64,000 nucleotides of DNA from Dankookia rubra (GCF_004355005.1 NZ_SMSJ01000009.1:1-64000); one strand, 5' to 3'; shown: positions 27,855 through 36,722, counted from the stretch's first letter. The notes: generated from the sequence alone by a model not told the origin. Made by a program: numbers and translations.

Positions 27855-29233
27855 ACCCGGCCGGCCATGCCACCGACATCGCCGATTTCGCCGCCGGCTT
27901 GCGCTACGACTCCATTCCCGAAGCGGTGCGCGAACGCGCCCGCATCCAGATCCTGGATGCCGTCGGCGTCGGCTTCGCCGCCAATGCCTTTCCCTTCGCG
28001 GCCAAGGCCATGGCCGGCATCGCGGCGCTGGGCGGCAACGGCGACTGCCGAGTCGTCGGTCGTCCGGAACGCCTGGCCGTGCGGGATGCCGCATTGGCCA
28101 ACGGCGTGCTGATGCACGGGCTCGACTTCGACGACACCCACCTCGCCAGCATCGTCCATGCCAGCGTCGCCACCCTGCCCTGCGCCCTGGCGCTTGGCGA
28201 GGAGCTGGATGCCGACGGCGAGACGCTGATGGCGGCCTATGTGGCGGGGATGGAGGTCGCCATCCGCATCGGCCTGGCCGCCCGCGGCGGCTTCCACCAT
28301 GCCGGCTTCCACGGCACCGGCGTCATCTCGCATTTCAGCAGCACCGTGGTCGCCGCGCGGCTGCTTGGGCTGGACGCGGCGCAGCTCGTCTCCGCCCAGG
28401 GAATCGCCGCCAGCACCGCCTCCGGCGTGCAGGTCTTCCTCGAGGAAGGCGCCTGGACCAAGCGCTTCCACCCGGGCTGGGGAGCGGTGGCCGGCATCAC
28501 CGCCGCGACCTTGGCGAAGCATGACTTCGTCGGCCCGTCGCGGCCCTATGAAGGCAAGTTCGGCCTGTTCCAATCGCACCTGCAGGCGCACCTGCCGGAT
28601 GCTGACATGGGGCAGCTCTCGGCCGGGCTCGGCAGCGACTGGAAGCTCGCAGAGACCGCGATCAAGCCCTACCCGGTCTGCCACTTCGCCCATGGCGCGG
28701 CGGATGCCGCCATCGGGCTGCATGAGGCCGGGCTGGACGTCGACGCCATCCGCGCCATCCGCATCCTGCTGCCGGCGCCGACCCTGCCCATCGTCGCCGA
28801 GCCGGTCGCCGCCAAGGCCCGACCGCAGACCGAGTACGCCGCCAAGTTCAGCGCCCCCTTCATCGTCGCCACCTGCCTGCGGCTCGGCCATTTCGGCCTG
28901 GCGGAGCTGCGGCCGGAGGCGATGGCGGATGAGCGCACGCTCGCGCTCTGTGCCCTGACCACCTGCGCGGCGGACCCCGAGACCGGTTACCCCGATTTTT
29001 TCTCCGGCGGCGTCGAGCTGGAGCTGCAGGACGGCCGCCGGCTCCGCCACCATGTGCGGGTGAACAGCGGCGCCGGTCAGCGCCAGCTGGACCGCGCCGG
29101 CGCGCTGCGGAAATACACCCTGGCGGCCGGGATGCACCTGACGCCGGAGCGCGCCCGCGAGACGGCGGAGGCGGTGCTGGCGATCGACCGGCATCCGGTG
29201 CGCAAAACCATGCTTCGGCTGGGAGACCCCTGA
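27851..29233 (+). CDS. MmgE/PrpD family protein
   Basis: 460 residues across the full MmgE/PrpD fold, the family of 2-methylcitrate dehydratase, immune-responsive cis-aconitate decarboxylase and iminodisuccinate epimerase. Typical stretches are GLDFDDTHLASIVHASVATLP and FHGTGVISHFSSTV near the active site, and KPYPVCHFAH. No prpB or prpC lies nearby, so a methylcitrate role is not supported; a hydratase/dehydratase, decarboxylase or epimerase of another organic acid is more likely. It overlaps the epimerase gene by four bases and is followed after one base by a Bug-type receptor, so these three form one operon. Confidence 0.88.
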   Translation: MNPAGHATDIADFAAGLRYDSIPEAVRERARIQILDAVGVGFAANAFPFAAKAMAGIAALGGNGDCRVVGRPERLAVRDAALANGVLMHGLDFDDTHLASIVHASVATLPCALALGEELDADGETLMAAYVAGMEVAIRIGLAARGGFHHAGFHGTGVISHFSSTVVAARLLGLDAAQLVSAQGIAASTASGVQVFLEEGAWTKRFHPGWGAVAGITAATLAKHDFVGPSRPYEGKFGLFQSHLQAHLPDADMGQLSAGLGSDWKLAETAIKPYPVCHFAHGAADAAIGLHEAGLDVDAIRAIRILLPAPTLPIVAEPVAAKARPQTEYAAKFSAPFIVATCLRLGHFGLAELRPEAMADERTLALCALTTCAADPETGYPDFFSGGVELELQDGRRLRHHVRVNSGAGQRQLDRAGALRKYTLAAGMHLTPERARETAEAVLAIDRHPVRKTMLRLGDP

Positions 29234-29234
29234 G

Positions 29235-30191
29235 ATGACCGCGCGCATTTCCCGCCGCGCCGCCCTGGCGCTGCCCGCGCTGCTTGCCGCGGGCCGCGCC
29301 CAGGCCGCCTGGCCGGACCGCCCGATCCGCCTCGTCGTGCCCTTCCCGCCGGGCAGCGGCACCGACATCCTGGCCCGCCTGCTGGCCGAGCCCTTCGGCC
29401 GTGCCCTCGGCCAATCCGTGGTGCTGGAGAACCGGCCGGGCGCCAATGGCGTGGTCGGCGCCGAGCTCGTGGCCAAGGCGCCGGCCGACGGCTACACGCT
29501 GATGATGATGGGCACCTCGGTCGCCGCCATCAATCCGCATACCCTGCGCCGCCCGCCCTACGATCCGATCCGCGACTTCGCGCCGATCGGCACCATCGCC
29601 GAGACGCCCTATGTGCTGGTGGTGCCGCCCGCCGCACCGGGCGAGGATTTCGCCGGCTGGCTGCGCGGCGTGCGCGGCCGCGATCTTAGCCTCGGCTATG
29701 GCAATGCCGGCGGGCATATCATGGGCGCGATGCTGGCGGACATGGCCGGGCTGAAGCTGACCCTGGTGCCCTATCGCGGCAGCACGGAGGCGCTGACGGA
29801 TGTCTCCACCGGGCGGCTCGACGTCACCTTCGCCGATTTCGGCATGGGGATGCAGCAGGCCGAGGCGGGGCGGGTGCGCGCGCTGGCGCAAAGCCTTGGC
29901 CATCCCTTCCCGCTTTCTCCCAATGTGCCGCCCATGGCCGGCAGCCTGCCGGGCTTCGATGCCAGCGTCTGGTTTTCCATGGTCACCCAGGCCGCGGTGC
30001 CGCCGGCGGTCCTGGCGCAGCTGGAAGCTGCGCTGGGCAGCGTCCTGGCGAACCGCGACTTCGCCGCGAAGCTGACCGGCCATGGCTTGGCGCCGATGCG
30101 CATGACCGCCGCCGAGTTCGGGCGTTTCCTCCAGCGGCAACTGGCGCTTTGGGGCGAGCGGGTGAAGCTCGCCCGCATCGAGGCCCAATGA
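29235..30191 (+). CDS. Bug/TctC-type tripartite tricarboxylate transporter receptor (1)
   Basis: 318 residues. An N-terminal signal peptide (ISRRAALALPALLAAG, cleavage near AQA-AW at about residue 24) directs it to the periplasm. The mature start WPDRPIRLVVPFPPGSGTD is the family signature, and VPYRGSTEALTDV forms the carboxylate-binding region. Such receptors deliver organic acids to a TctAB membrane pair or act as ligand sensors; no tctA or tctB is in the window. It is the last gene of the epimerase-MmgE/PrpD operon, suggesting that its ligand is the substrate of these enzymes. Start ATG 29235 follows the upstream stop by one base. Confidence 0.92.
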   Translation: MTARISRRAALALPALLAAGRAQAAWPDRPIRLVVPFPPGSGTDILARLLAEPFGRALGQSVVLENRPGANGVVGAELVAKAPADGYTLMMMGTSVAAINPHTLRRPPYDPIRDFAPIGTIAETPYVLVVPPAAPGEDFAGWLRGVRGRDLSLGYGNAGGHIMGAMLADMAGLKLTLVPYRGSTEALTDVSTGRLDVTFADFGMGMQQAEAGRVRALAQSLGHPFPLSPNVPPMAGSLPGFDASVWFSMVTQAAVPPAVLAQLEAALGSVLANRDFAAKLTGHGLAPMRMTAAEFGRFLQRQLALWGERVKLARIEAQ

Positions 30192-30222
30192 CGCCTTGCC
30201 CCGATCCCGGCCAAAACCCGGC

Positions 30223-30975
30223 ATGAGCACCGATGACCTGACGGAGGAGGTGGAGGGCCCCGCCTCCCGCGGCCGCAACCAGTGGGCCTATGAGCGGCTC
30301 CACGAGGCGATCCGCGAAGGCACGATCGAGCCGGGCCAGCGGATGATGGAGACCGAGATCTCCGCCTGGCTGCGGGTGAGCCGCACCCCGGTGCGGGAGG
30401 CGCTGCGGCGGCTGCAGGCGGAAGGACTGTTGGAACACGCGGCCGGCGGCGGCCTCGCCGTCGCGGTCTACGACCTACGGGCCATCGCCGAATTCTACGC
30501 CATGCGCGAATCGCTGGAAGGCACCGCGGCGGCCCTCGCCGCGCGCAACGCGGATGCGACCGAGCTCGGCATCCTGCACGCCATCCTGGAGGGGATGCAG
30601 GCCCTGCCGGACGACCCGCGCGCCCATGCGCGGGAGAACCAGGCCTTCCACGACCACATCCACCGCTCGGCCCACAATCGCTTCCTGCTGAAGAGCCTGC
30701 GCGCGCTGCTGAACTTCGTGCCGCTGCTCGGCCGCACCACCTACGACGCGCCCGGTCGCGTCGCCTCCGCCCTGGCGGAGCACCAGGCGATCGTCGCCGC
30801 CATCCTGGCGCGCGACGCCGCACGTGCCGAGGAGGCGGCGCGGCTGCATATCCGCAGCGCGCTGGAGAACCGCATGCTGGTCGTGACGGAGGATGTCCGC
30901 GCCGCCTCGCAGCGCCGCTCCGCCCGCCCGTTGCCGACCGGCCCGGCGGACCGCCGGACGCGCGAGACCGGCTAG
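30223..30975 (+). CDS. GntR-family transcriptional regulator, FCD (FadR) subfamily
   Basis: 250 residues. The N-terminal winged helix has the GntR pattern (AYERLHEAIREGTIEPGQRM, then SRTPVREALRRLQAEGLLE). The C-terminal FCD domain is all-helical, with candidate metal ligands in ENQAFHDHIH, EHQAIVAAI and RLHIRSALE. FCD regulators usually repress catabolic operons and are released by a small organic acid. It lies 31 bases after the Bug receptor gene, in the same direction, and 88 bases before a monooxygenase gene whose upstream region holds palindromes of the expected type; control of both operons is a reasonable inference. ATG 30223 is chosen; a start at 30196 would add nine residues. Confidence 0.88.
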   Translation: MSTDDLTEEVEGPASRGRNQWAYERLHEAIREGTIEPGQRMMETEISAWLRVSRTPVREALRRLQAEGLLEHAAGGGLAVAVYDLRAIAEFYAMRESLEGTAAALAARNADATELGILHAILEGMQALPDDPRAHARENQAFHDHIHRSAHNRFLLKSLRALLNFVPLLGRTTYDAPGRVASALAEHQAIVAAILARDAARAEEAARLHIRSALENRMLVVTEDVRAASQRRSARPLPTGPADRRTRETG

Positions 30976-31020
30976 CCCATTTGGACGCGCCGGCCCCGGG
31001 GCCACTTGACTGCACATCCG

Positions 31021-31040
31021 TGTATACATGATCATGCACA
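31021..31040 (+). promoter_or_regulatory. Palindromic operator candidate before the luciferase-like monooxygenase
   Basis: Two overlapping perfect palindromes, TGTATACA (31021-31028) and CATGATCATG (31027-31036), lie 24-43 bases before the start codon at 31064; TTGACT at 31006-31011 could be a -35 element. TGTATACA fits known operators of GntR/FCD proteins, and the adjacent upstream gene encodes one. The right part, ATCATGCACA (31031-31040), recurs with one change at 26751-26760. Confidence 0.45.
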
Positions 31041-31063
31041 AAAGAGATCCCGGAGGAAGTCCC

Positions 31064-32434
31064 ATGGCCGCCCAGCCGCGCCAGATGACGATGATCGCCT
31101 TCCTGCAGGCGCAGAACTGCTCGAACCTGCCGGCCAGCTGGCGCCACCCGGCCTCCGCCACCGACTTCCTGACGCCCGACTACTACCAGCGCATCGGCCG
31201 CGTGCTGGAAGATGGCAAGTTCCACATGGCTTTCTTCGACGACCGCCTGGCCATGCCCGACATCTATTCGAACGACTACCGCAACACCGTCGAGAACGGC
31301 GTGCGCGCCGTGAAGATGGACCTCGTCTCCATCGTCACGGCCATGGGTTGCGCGACCACGAAGCTCGGCCTCGGCGCGACCTATTCGACGACCTACTACG
31401 AACCTTTTCACGTCGCCCGCACCTTCGCCACGCTCGATTTGATGACGCGCGGCCGCTCCGCCTGGAACATCGTCACCTCGCTGAACGACAGCGAGGCGCT
31501 GAACATGGGCAAGACCGAGCACCTGGAGCACGACCTGCGCTATGACCGCGCGGAGGAGTTCATGCAGGTGGTCATGGGCCACTGGGGCGCCTGGGACGAC
31601 GACGCGCTGATCCTCGACAAGGCCAGCGGCCGCTTCGCCGACGGCGGCAAGGTGCACCGGCTGAACCATGAAGGCACCTACTTCAAGTCGCGCGGACCCT
31701 TTTCCGTGCCGCGCTCGCCGCAGGGCCATCCGGTGCTGCTGCAGGCCGGGCAGTCCGGCCGCGGCCGGCAGTTCGCCGGGCGCTGGGCGGAGGTGGTCTT
31801 CGTCGTCTACCCCTCCCTCGCCGCCGGCCAAAAGCAATATGCCGAGTTGAAGGCGGCCATCGCCGCCGAGGGTCGCGACCCCGACCAGTTGCATGTCGCC
31901 CCGGCCTGCTACGTGGTGTGCGGGGAGACGGAGGACATCGCCCGCGAGAAGAAGGCGCTGCTCGACACCCTGCCGAAGCCGATCGACGGGCTGACGCTGC
32001 TGTCCGAGGTGCTGAACTACGACCTCGCGCGCAAGCCCTACGAGGAACCGCTGACCGACGACGAGCTTGCCTCGCTCTCCTGGCACGGATTCCGCGACCG
32101 CGTCGTCGCGCTGAGCGGCAAGCGCAACCCGAGCGTCGCCGACTTCGTCCACTTCTCCGGCCGCGGCACCATCAAGGAGCACCACGCCTTCGTCGGGACG
32201 CCGAAGATGGTGGCCGACCAGATGGAGGAATGGTTCGCGGGTCGTGCCTGCGACGGCTTCGTCATGGCCGCCACCCACATGCCCGGCGCCTACGAGGATT
32301 TTGCCCGGCTGGTGGTGCCGGAGCTGCAGCGGCGCGGCCTTTACCAGAAGGATTACCGCGGCAACACGCTGCGCGAGAACCTTGGCCTGCCGAAGCCGAG
32401 CGCCGCCGAGGCGCGCCGCCTGGCCGCGCGCTGA
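31064..32434 (+). CDS. Luciferase-like FMN-dependent monooxygenase (NtaA/SnaA/DszA type)
   Basis: 456 residues, the long form of the bacterial luciferase superfamily that uses FMNH2 from a separate reductase. Characteristic stretches are FHMAFFDDRLAMPD, the ITSLND-like VTSLNDSEALNMG, and HEGTYFKSRGPFSVPRSPQG followed by PVLLQAGQSGRGRQFA in the FMN-phosphate region. Characterised relatives oxidise nitrilotriacetate, sulfones or amines; the substrate cannot be read from sequence. ATG 31064 is set by GGAGGAAG eight bases upstream; an earlier ATG at 31028 sits inside the operator palindrome and lacks a ribosome site. The next Bug receptor gene begins eight bases after its stop, suggesting the two share a substrate pathway. 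Confidence 0.9.
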   Translation: MAAQPRQMTMIAFLQAQNCSNLPASWRHPASATDFLTPDYYQRIGRVLEDGKFHMAFFDDRLAMPDIYSNDYRNTVENGVRAVKMDLVSIVTAMGCATTKLGLGATYSTTYYEPFHVARTFATLDLMTRGRSAWNIVTSLNDSEALNMGKTEHLEHDLRYDRAEEFMQVVMGHWGAWDDDALILDKASGRFADGGKVHRLNHEGTYFKSRGPFSVPRSPQGHPVLLQAGQSGRGRQFAGRWAEVVFVVYPSLAAGQKQYAELKAAIAAEGRDPDQLHVAPACYVVCGETEDIAREKKALLDTLPKPIDGLTLLSEVLNYDLARKPYEEPLTDDELASLSWHGFRDRVVALSGKRNPSVADFVHFSGRGTIKEHHAFVGTPKMVADQMEEWFAGRACDGFVMAATHMPGAYEDFARLVVPELQRRGLYQKDYRGNTLRENLGLPKPSAAEARRLAAR

Positions 32435-32442
32435 CCCGGCCG

Positions 32443-33417
32443 ATGCCGACCCGCCGGACCCTGCTGCGCGCCGCGCCCGTCCTGCTGGCCCCGGCAGGCG
32501 CGCGGGCGCAGCCGGAATGGCCCACCCGGCCGATCCGCATCCTGGTGCCCTATGGCACCGGAGGTTCGACCGACGTCGCCGCCCGGCTGCTGGCGGACCG
32601 GCTGTCGCAGATGCTGCCGCAGCGCGCGGTGGTGGAGAACCGCACCGGGGCCGGCGGCAACCTTGCCGCCGCCGCGGTGGCGAAGGGTCCGGGCGACGGC
32701 AGCGTGCTGCTTTTCACCAATGTCGGCCAGGCCGCGGCCAAGGCCCTCTTCCCGAAGCTCGACTACGATCCGGAGACGGAGCTGCGCGCCGTCACCACCG
32801 TCACGGAAGGGCCGATGGCGCTGCTGGTGCCGCCGAACAGTCCCTACCGCACCATGCAGGAACTGCTCGATGCCGCGCGCCGCCAGCCCGGCCGGCTGAC
32901 CTATGGCTCCTCCGGCGGCGGCGGCGCGCTGCAGCTCGTCTCGCTGCAATTCCTCCGCGCCGCGGGCGTGCGGATGACCGAGGTCGCCTATCGCGGCTCC
33001 GGCCAAGCGCAGCTCGACCTCGCGGCCGGGTCGCTCGACATGCTGTTCGATTCCGGCATCGCCGGCTTCGCCGCGGTGCGCGCCGACCGGGCCCAGATCC
33101 TCGCCGTCTCCAGCGCGCAGCGCAGCACGGTGATGCCCGAGGTGCCGACCGTGGCGGAAGCCGGGCTGCCCGGCGCCACCTTCTCGATCTGGCAGATGCT
33201 GATGGCGCCGGCGGCGACACCGGACGCCACCATGGCCCGCATTCATGCCGCGGTGGTCGAGGCGCTGGCCGAGCCTGTGCTGCGGCAGCGCCTGACCGAT
33301 CTCGGCGCCGAGCGTATCCCCGGCAACCCGCAGGCCGAGGCGCAACGGCACTACCTGGCGGAGGTCGCCCGCTGGGGCGGCCTGCTGCGCAGCGCCGAGC
33401 CGACCTACAACCGGTAG
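32443..33417 (+). CDS. Bug/TctC-type tripartite tricarboxylate transporter receptor (2)
   Basis: 324 residues with a twin-Arg-like signal peptide (PTRRTLLRAAPVLLAPAG, cleavage near ARA-QP). The mature start WPTRPIRILVPYGTGGSTD and VAYRGSGQAQLDLAAGSLD are diagnostic. Expected to be a periplasmic organic-acid receptor. It follows the FMN monooxygenase by eight bases and ends overlapping by 13 bases the converging amidohydrolase gene. It is clearly diverged from the receptor at 29235, so it is not a recent duplicate. No TctAB components are nearby. Confidence 0.92.
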   Translation: MPTRRTLLRAAPVLLAPAGARAQPEWPTRPIRILVPYGTGGSTDVAARLLADRLSQMLPQRAVVENRTGAGGNLAAAAVAKGPGDGSVLLFTNVGQAAAKALFPKLDYDPETELRAVTTVTEGPMALLVPPNSPYRTMQELLDAARRQPGRLTYGSSGGGGALQLVSLQFLRAAGVRMTEVAYRGSGQAQLDLAAGSLDMLFDSGIAGFAAVRADRAQILAVSSAQRSTVMPEVPTVAEAGLPGATFSIWQMLMAPAATPDATMARIHAAVVEALAEPVLRQRLTDLGAERIPGNPQAEAQRHYLAEVARWGGLLRSAEPTYNR

Positions 33418-34442
33418 ACCCGCGCCGCCGTGCCGGCGAAGAGCGCCCGCTTCTCCCCGGCCGAGGCCCCCGCGGCGAGGCGCTTGAAGGCATTCCAGAT
33501 CGCGCCGTAGCCGATGCCCATCTTCTCCACCGGGAAATTGCTCTCGAACAGGCAGCGGTCGGCACCGAACAGCTCGATGCAGGTAAGGATGAAAGGCTTC
33601 CAGTGCTCTGCCAGCTCGGCGGAGCCAGGCGGATCCTCCAGCGCGCCGTAGTCGTAGGCCGCCAGCCGCATCAACATGCCGCCGAGCTTCACCGCGACAT
33701 TGGGGCAGGCGGCCAGCGCCGCCATTCCCGCCTTCCACTGCGAGAAGACCTCATCCCGCCTGCCCGCATAGGGACCATAGCCCAGCGGCCCGCCGCAATG
33801 GCCGAGGATGAAGCTGGTCCCGGGGCAGGCCCGCACCAGGTCCAGCGCCTCCGCCAGCTGGGTGTGGAAGACCCAGAGGTCGAAGGCGAGGCCCATCGCC
33901 GTCAGCCGCCGCAGCCCGGCGCGGAAATCCTCCCGCGCCAGCAGGCCGGGAGCCGGGTGGCCGTTGCCGATGATGGGGTCGGCATCCCAGGCGGCGGAAT
34001 GCCGCACGCCGCGGAAGCGCCCGCCGCCGGCCTGCATATGCGCCTGCAGCACCGGCTCCACCGCATCGCCCAGCGTCAGGTCGGCGAAGCCGACGATGCC
34101 GGCGGCGATCCGCGTCGGGCCATAGCCGCCGCTGTCGCTCATCGCGGCGATGCCGGCGACGAATTCGGTCTCGCCGACCGGCCGCATCGCCTCCGGTCCG
34201 GCGGCGCGGTACATCGCGTGGCACTGGACGAAGACCGTGGCCTCGATGCGGTGGCCGCAATCGACGTCGGCGAGGAATTCCGGCAGCAGGTAGCGCTGGT
34301 CCGGCCGGTGCCACAGGTGGTGGTGCGCATCGATGATCGGCAGCTCGGGCTCCAGCGCCGGCTCCGCCGGGCGCCGGGCCAGCCAAGCGGCATCGGGCGG
34401 GAAGATCCGCCCGTAGCGCGTCGGCTGCGGGATGGTCTGCAT
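33405..34442 (-). CDS. Amidohydrolase-family metal-dependent hydrolase (TIM barrel)
   Basis: 345 residues. The N-terminal metal motif is IIDAHHHLW (about 37-44), with LGHCGGP near 213 and FESNFPVEK near 299 carrying further barrel ligands. This pattern is that of the amidohydrolase_2 group, which includes lactonases, pyrone-dicarboxylate hydrolase and decarboxylases. Cytosolic. Its ATG at 34442 overlaps by one base the stop of the FAH-family gene upstream, so the two are coupled and likely act in sequence on the same intermediate. Its 3' end overlaps the convergent Bug gene by 13 bases. Long upstream extension of the frame, to 36236, is an artefact. Confidence 0.88.
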   Translation of the reverse strand: MQTIPQPTRYGRIFPPDAAWLARRPAEPALEPELPIIDAHHHLWHRPDQRYLLPEFLADVDCGHRIEATVFVQCHAMYRAAGPEAMRPVGETEFVAGIAAMSDSGGYGPTRIAAGIVGFADLTLGDAVEPVLQAHMQAGGGRFRGVRHSAAWDADPIIGNGHPAPGLLAREDFRAGLRRLTAMGLAFDLWVFHTQLAEALDLVRACPGTSFILGHCGGPLGYGPYAGRRDEVFSQWKAGMAALAACPNVAVKLGGMLMRLAAYDYGALEDPPGSAELAEHWKPFILTCIELFGADRCLFESNFPVEKMGIGYGAIWNAFKRLAAGASAGEKRALFAGTAARVYRL

Positions 34443-35377
34443 CACTCGGCCTGCGCGTACTTGCCGCCGGTCTGCGGCGTCGGCGTGTCGAAGCCCTGGC
34501 GCTGGCGGTCGAGCCGCGTCTCCCGCTTCCAGGTCCGCTTCAGGTCGTCGCGCACGCCGAAGCGCAGCACGCCGAGCCCCTCGACCTCCAGCTCGATCCG
34601 GTCGCCATCCATGAAGGAATTCAGGCCGCGATGGTTGGTGCCGGTGGCCAGGATGTCGCCCGGCTCGAGAGTGTGGATCGAGGTAACCCATTCGATGCAG
34701 CAGGCGATCCTGTGCGCCATGTCGCTGGTGCTGAAGTCCTGCATCACCGTGCCGTTGTTGGTCAGCCGTACCCGCAGGTTCTGCGGGTCCCTGATCTCGT
34801 CCTTGGTCACCAGGTATGGCCCGATCGGCGCGAAGGTGTCGCGCGACTTCATCTGGAAGAAGCTGTTGCCGGCCGGCTTCAGCCCGCGCGCCGAGCCGTC
34901 GATGAAGTTCATGTAGCCGAAGACGTAGTCCATCGCCTCGACCGCCTTCACCTGCTGGGCGCGCTTGCCGATGACCAGCGCCAGCTCCGCCTCGCCCTCG
35001 AAGATCGTCGCCGGCACGTCGGGCAGCACCATGGTGTCGCCCGGGCCAATGATGGCGGTCGGCGCCTTGTGGAAGGCGTTGATCGGCGCGGGGGCGGGCA
35101 GCGTCCCGTCCTCCATGTAGTTCACCGCCATGCAGACGATGTTGCCGGGCTTCGGCAGCGGCGGGCGGATGCGCAAGCCCTCCAGCGGCATGGCCGGCCC
35201 GGCCGCGGCGGCCGCCTCCAGCTTCGGCCGCCAAGTGTCGAAGCGGGCGATCAGCCCGTTGATCAGGTCGTGCGGCCCGGTATGCGGGATGTCGCGCAGC
35301 ACAGCGGAGACATCGACCGCGGCATGCTCGCCGCGCAGCACGCAGAGCCGGAAATCCTGGACGAAGAGCAGCTTCAT
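34442..35377 (-). CDS. Fumarylacetoacetate hydrolase (FAH) family protein
   Basis: 311 residues. The FAH fold is shown by KPGNIVCMAVNYMEDG, the metal-binding FEGEAELALVIGKRA, DYVFGYMNFIDGSARG and LEPGDILATGTNHRG. The family hydrolyses or decarboxylates beta-diketo or oxo acids from aromatic and sugar-acid breakdown with a divalent metal. ATG 35377 has GGGGGAAA upstream. It is the first gene of a two-gene operon with the amidohydrolase and diverges from the glycosyltransferase gene across 127 bases. Together with the Bug receptors and the monooxygenase it suggests breakdown of a cyclic or aromatic-derived acid, but the pathway is not identified. Confidence 0.9.
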   Translation of the reverse strand: MKLLFVQDFRLCVLRGEHAAVDVSAVLRDIPHTGPHDLINGLIARFDTWRPKLEAAAAAGPAMPLEGLRIRPPLPKPGNIVCMAVNYMEDGTLPAPAPINAFHKAPTAIIGPGDTMVLPDVPATIFEGEAELALVIGKRAQQVKAVEAMDYVFGYMNFIDGSARGLKPAGNSFFQMKSRDTFAPIGPYLVTKDEIRDPQNLRVRLTNNGTVMQDFSTSDMAHRIACCIEWVTSIHTLEPGDILATGTNHRGLNSFMDGDRIELEVEGLGVLRFGVRDDLKRTWKRETRLDRQRQGFDTPTPQTGGKYAQAE

Positions 35378-35504
35378 GGCGTTTCCCCCGGGGCGCCCTG
35401 GCGGCGCCGGCTTTCCCTGGAACGGATTGGGCACGCATCCGGCATCGGCGGCAACCACCCGAACCGGGAACGGCAACGCCTTTCGCTCGTTTCTCCCGCG
35501 ACCC

Positions 35505-36722
35505 ATGCATCCCTCCCCGCACGAACCTCCCCCGCGGGTGGCTCCGCAAGGCCCCCGCCCTCCCCGCCTGCGTGCGGTCATCGCCATCCCGGCCCGGGAT
35601 GAGGCGGCGCGGCTGCCCGACTGCCTGTCCGCCCTCGCCCGGCAGCAGGATTCCGGCGGCCTCGCCGTCCTGGTGCTGGCGAACAACTGCCGCGACGACA
35701 CCGCTGCCGTCGCCCGTGCCCTGGCCCCCGGCCTGCCCTTCCGGCTCGAGGTGCGGGAGGCCACGCTCGACTCCTCCCTGTCGCATGCCGGCGGCGCCCG
35801 CCGCGCGGCGATGGAGGCGGCGGCGGACCTGCTGGCGGCGGAGGCCGACCCGCGCCGCGCCGTGCTGCTCAGCACGGATGCCGATGGCAGGGCCGAGCCG
35901 GGCTGGCTGGACGCCAATCTCGCCGCGCTGGCCGCAGGCGCCGATGCCGTTGCCGGCGCCATAGCAGCCGACCCGGCGGAGGCGGCGCTGCTGCCCCCGG
36001 CGCTGCGCCGGCAGGAAGCGCAGGAGGCGCATTATGCCGCGCTGCTGGACGAGATGGCGGCACTGGTGGATCCCGACCCGCACGACCCCTGGCCACGCCA
36101 TGCGGCGCATTCCGGCGCCTCCATTGCCCTGACGCTCGCGGCCTATCGCCGCGTCGGCGGCCCGCCCGCGGTGCCGGTCGGCGAGGACCGGGCGCTGTTC
36201 GAGGCGCTGATCCGCGCGGACATGCGGGTGCGGCACTGCCCGGCGGCGCGCGTCGTCGTCTCCTGCCGGCTGGACGGGCGGGCGGCGGGCGGCATGGCGG
36301 ATACGCTGCGGCGCCGCCTTGCCGAAGCCGGGGCGGCGCCGCTCGATGCAAGCCTGGAGCCGGCGTTAAACGCGCTGCTGCGGCTGCGCTGCCGCCGCGC
36401 CCTGCGCCGGCTGCGGGCCGGTCAGCCACGCCTGGGTGACCCGGTGCGGCTGGCGCTCGCGCTCGGTATGGCGCCGTCGACGTTGGCGGAGATCGTCCGG
36501 CTGCCGCGCTTCTGGTCGGCCTGGGAGGGATTGCAGGCCCGCGCCCTGCCGCTGCGCCACCGGCGGCCGTTGCGGGCCTCTGCGGTCGGCGTGGAGATCG
36601 ACCGCGCCACCGCCCTCCTCGGTGGACTGCGCGGCGCCCGGGCGCTGGTCAGCCCGCGGCGGCTGCCGGAAGGGCGTGCAGCCGGTCCAGCCGGTAGCGA
36701 TCGGCGCGCGACTGCTGCGTAG
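35505..36722 (+). CDS. Family-2 glycosyltransferase
   Basis: 405 residues. The GT-A nucleotide-binding start is AVIAIPARDEAARLPDCL, the metal-binding acidic motif lies in STDADGRAEPGWL, and GEDRALFEALIRAD is a later catalytic-type acidic stretch. No membrane helix is seen, so it is probably cytosolic or membrane-peripheral. It reads away from the FAH gene and toward the NodS-like methyltransferase gene, with which its 3' end overlaps by 74 bases tail to tail. Donor and acceptor sugars are unknown. The start ATG 35505 is the first before the domain; no strong ribosome site is visible. Confidence 0.82.
   Translation: MHPSPHEPPPRVAPQGPRPPRLRAVIAIPARDEAARLPDCLSALARQQDSGGLAVLVLANNCRDDTAAVARALAPGLPFRLEVREATLDSSLSHAGGARRAAMEAAADLLAAEADPRRAVLLSTDADGRAEPGWLDANLAALAAGADAVAGAIAADPAEAALLPPALRRQEAQEAHYAALLDEMAALVDPDPHDPWPRHAAHSGASIALTLAAYRRVGGPPAVPVGEDRALFEALIRADMRVRHCPAARVVVSCRLDGRAAGGMADTLRRRLAEAGAAPLDASLEPALNALLRLRCRRALRRLRAGQPRLGDPVRLALALGMAPSTLAEIVRLPRFWSAWEGLQARALPLRHRRPLRASAVGVEIDRATALLGGLRGARALVSPRRLPEGRAAGPAGSDRRATAA

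Noticed and set aside
25209-28094. Open frame of 961 codons on the minus strand across pirin, epimerase and MmgE/PrpD genes
   Set aside because: Spans three unrelated real genes on the other strand, so it is a GC shadow.
33405-36236. Minus-strand frame of 943 codons suggesting a fusion upstream of the amidohydrolase
   Set aside because: The amidohydrolase domain begins at 34442; the upstream part is out of frame with the real FAH gene and reads as shadow sequence.
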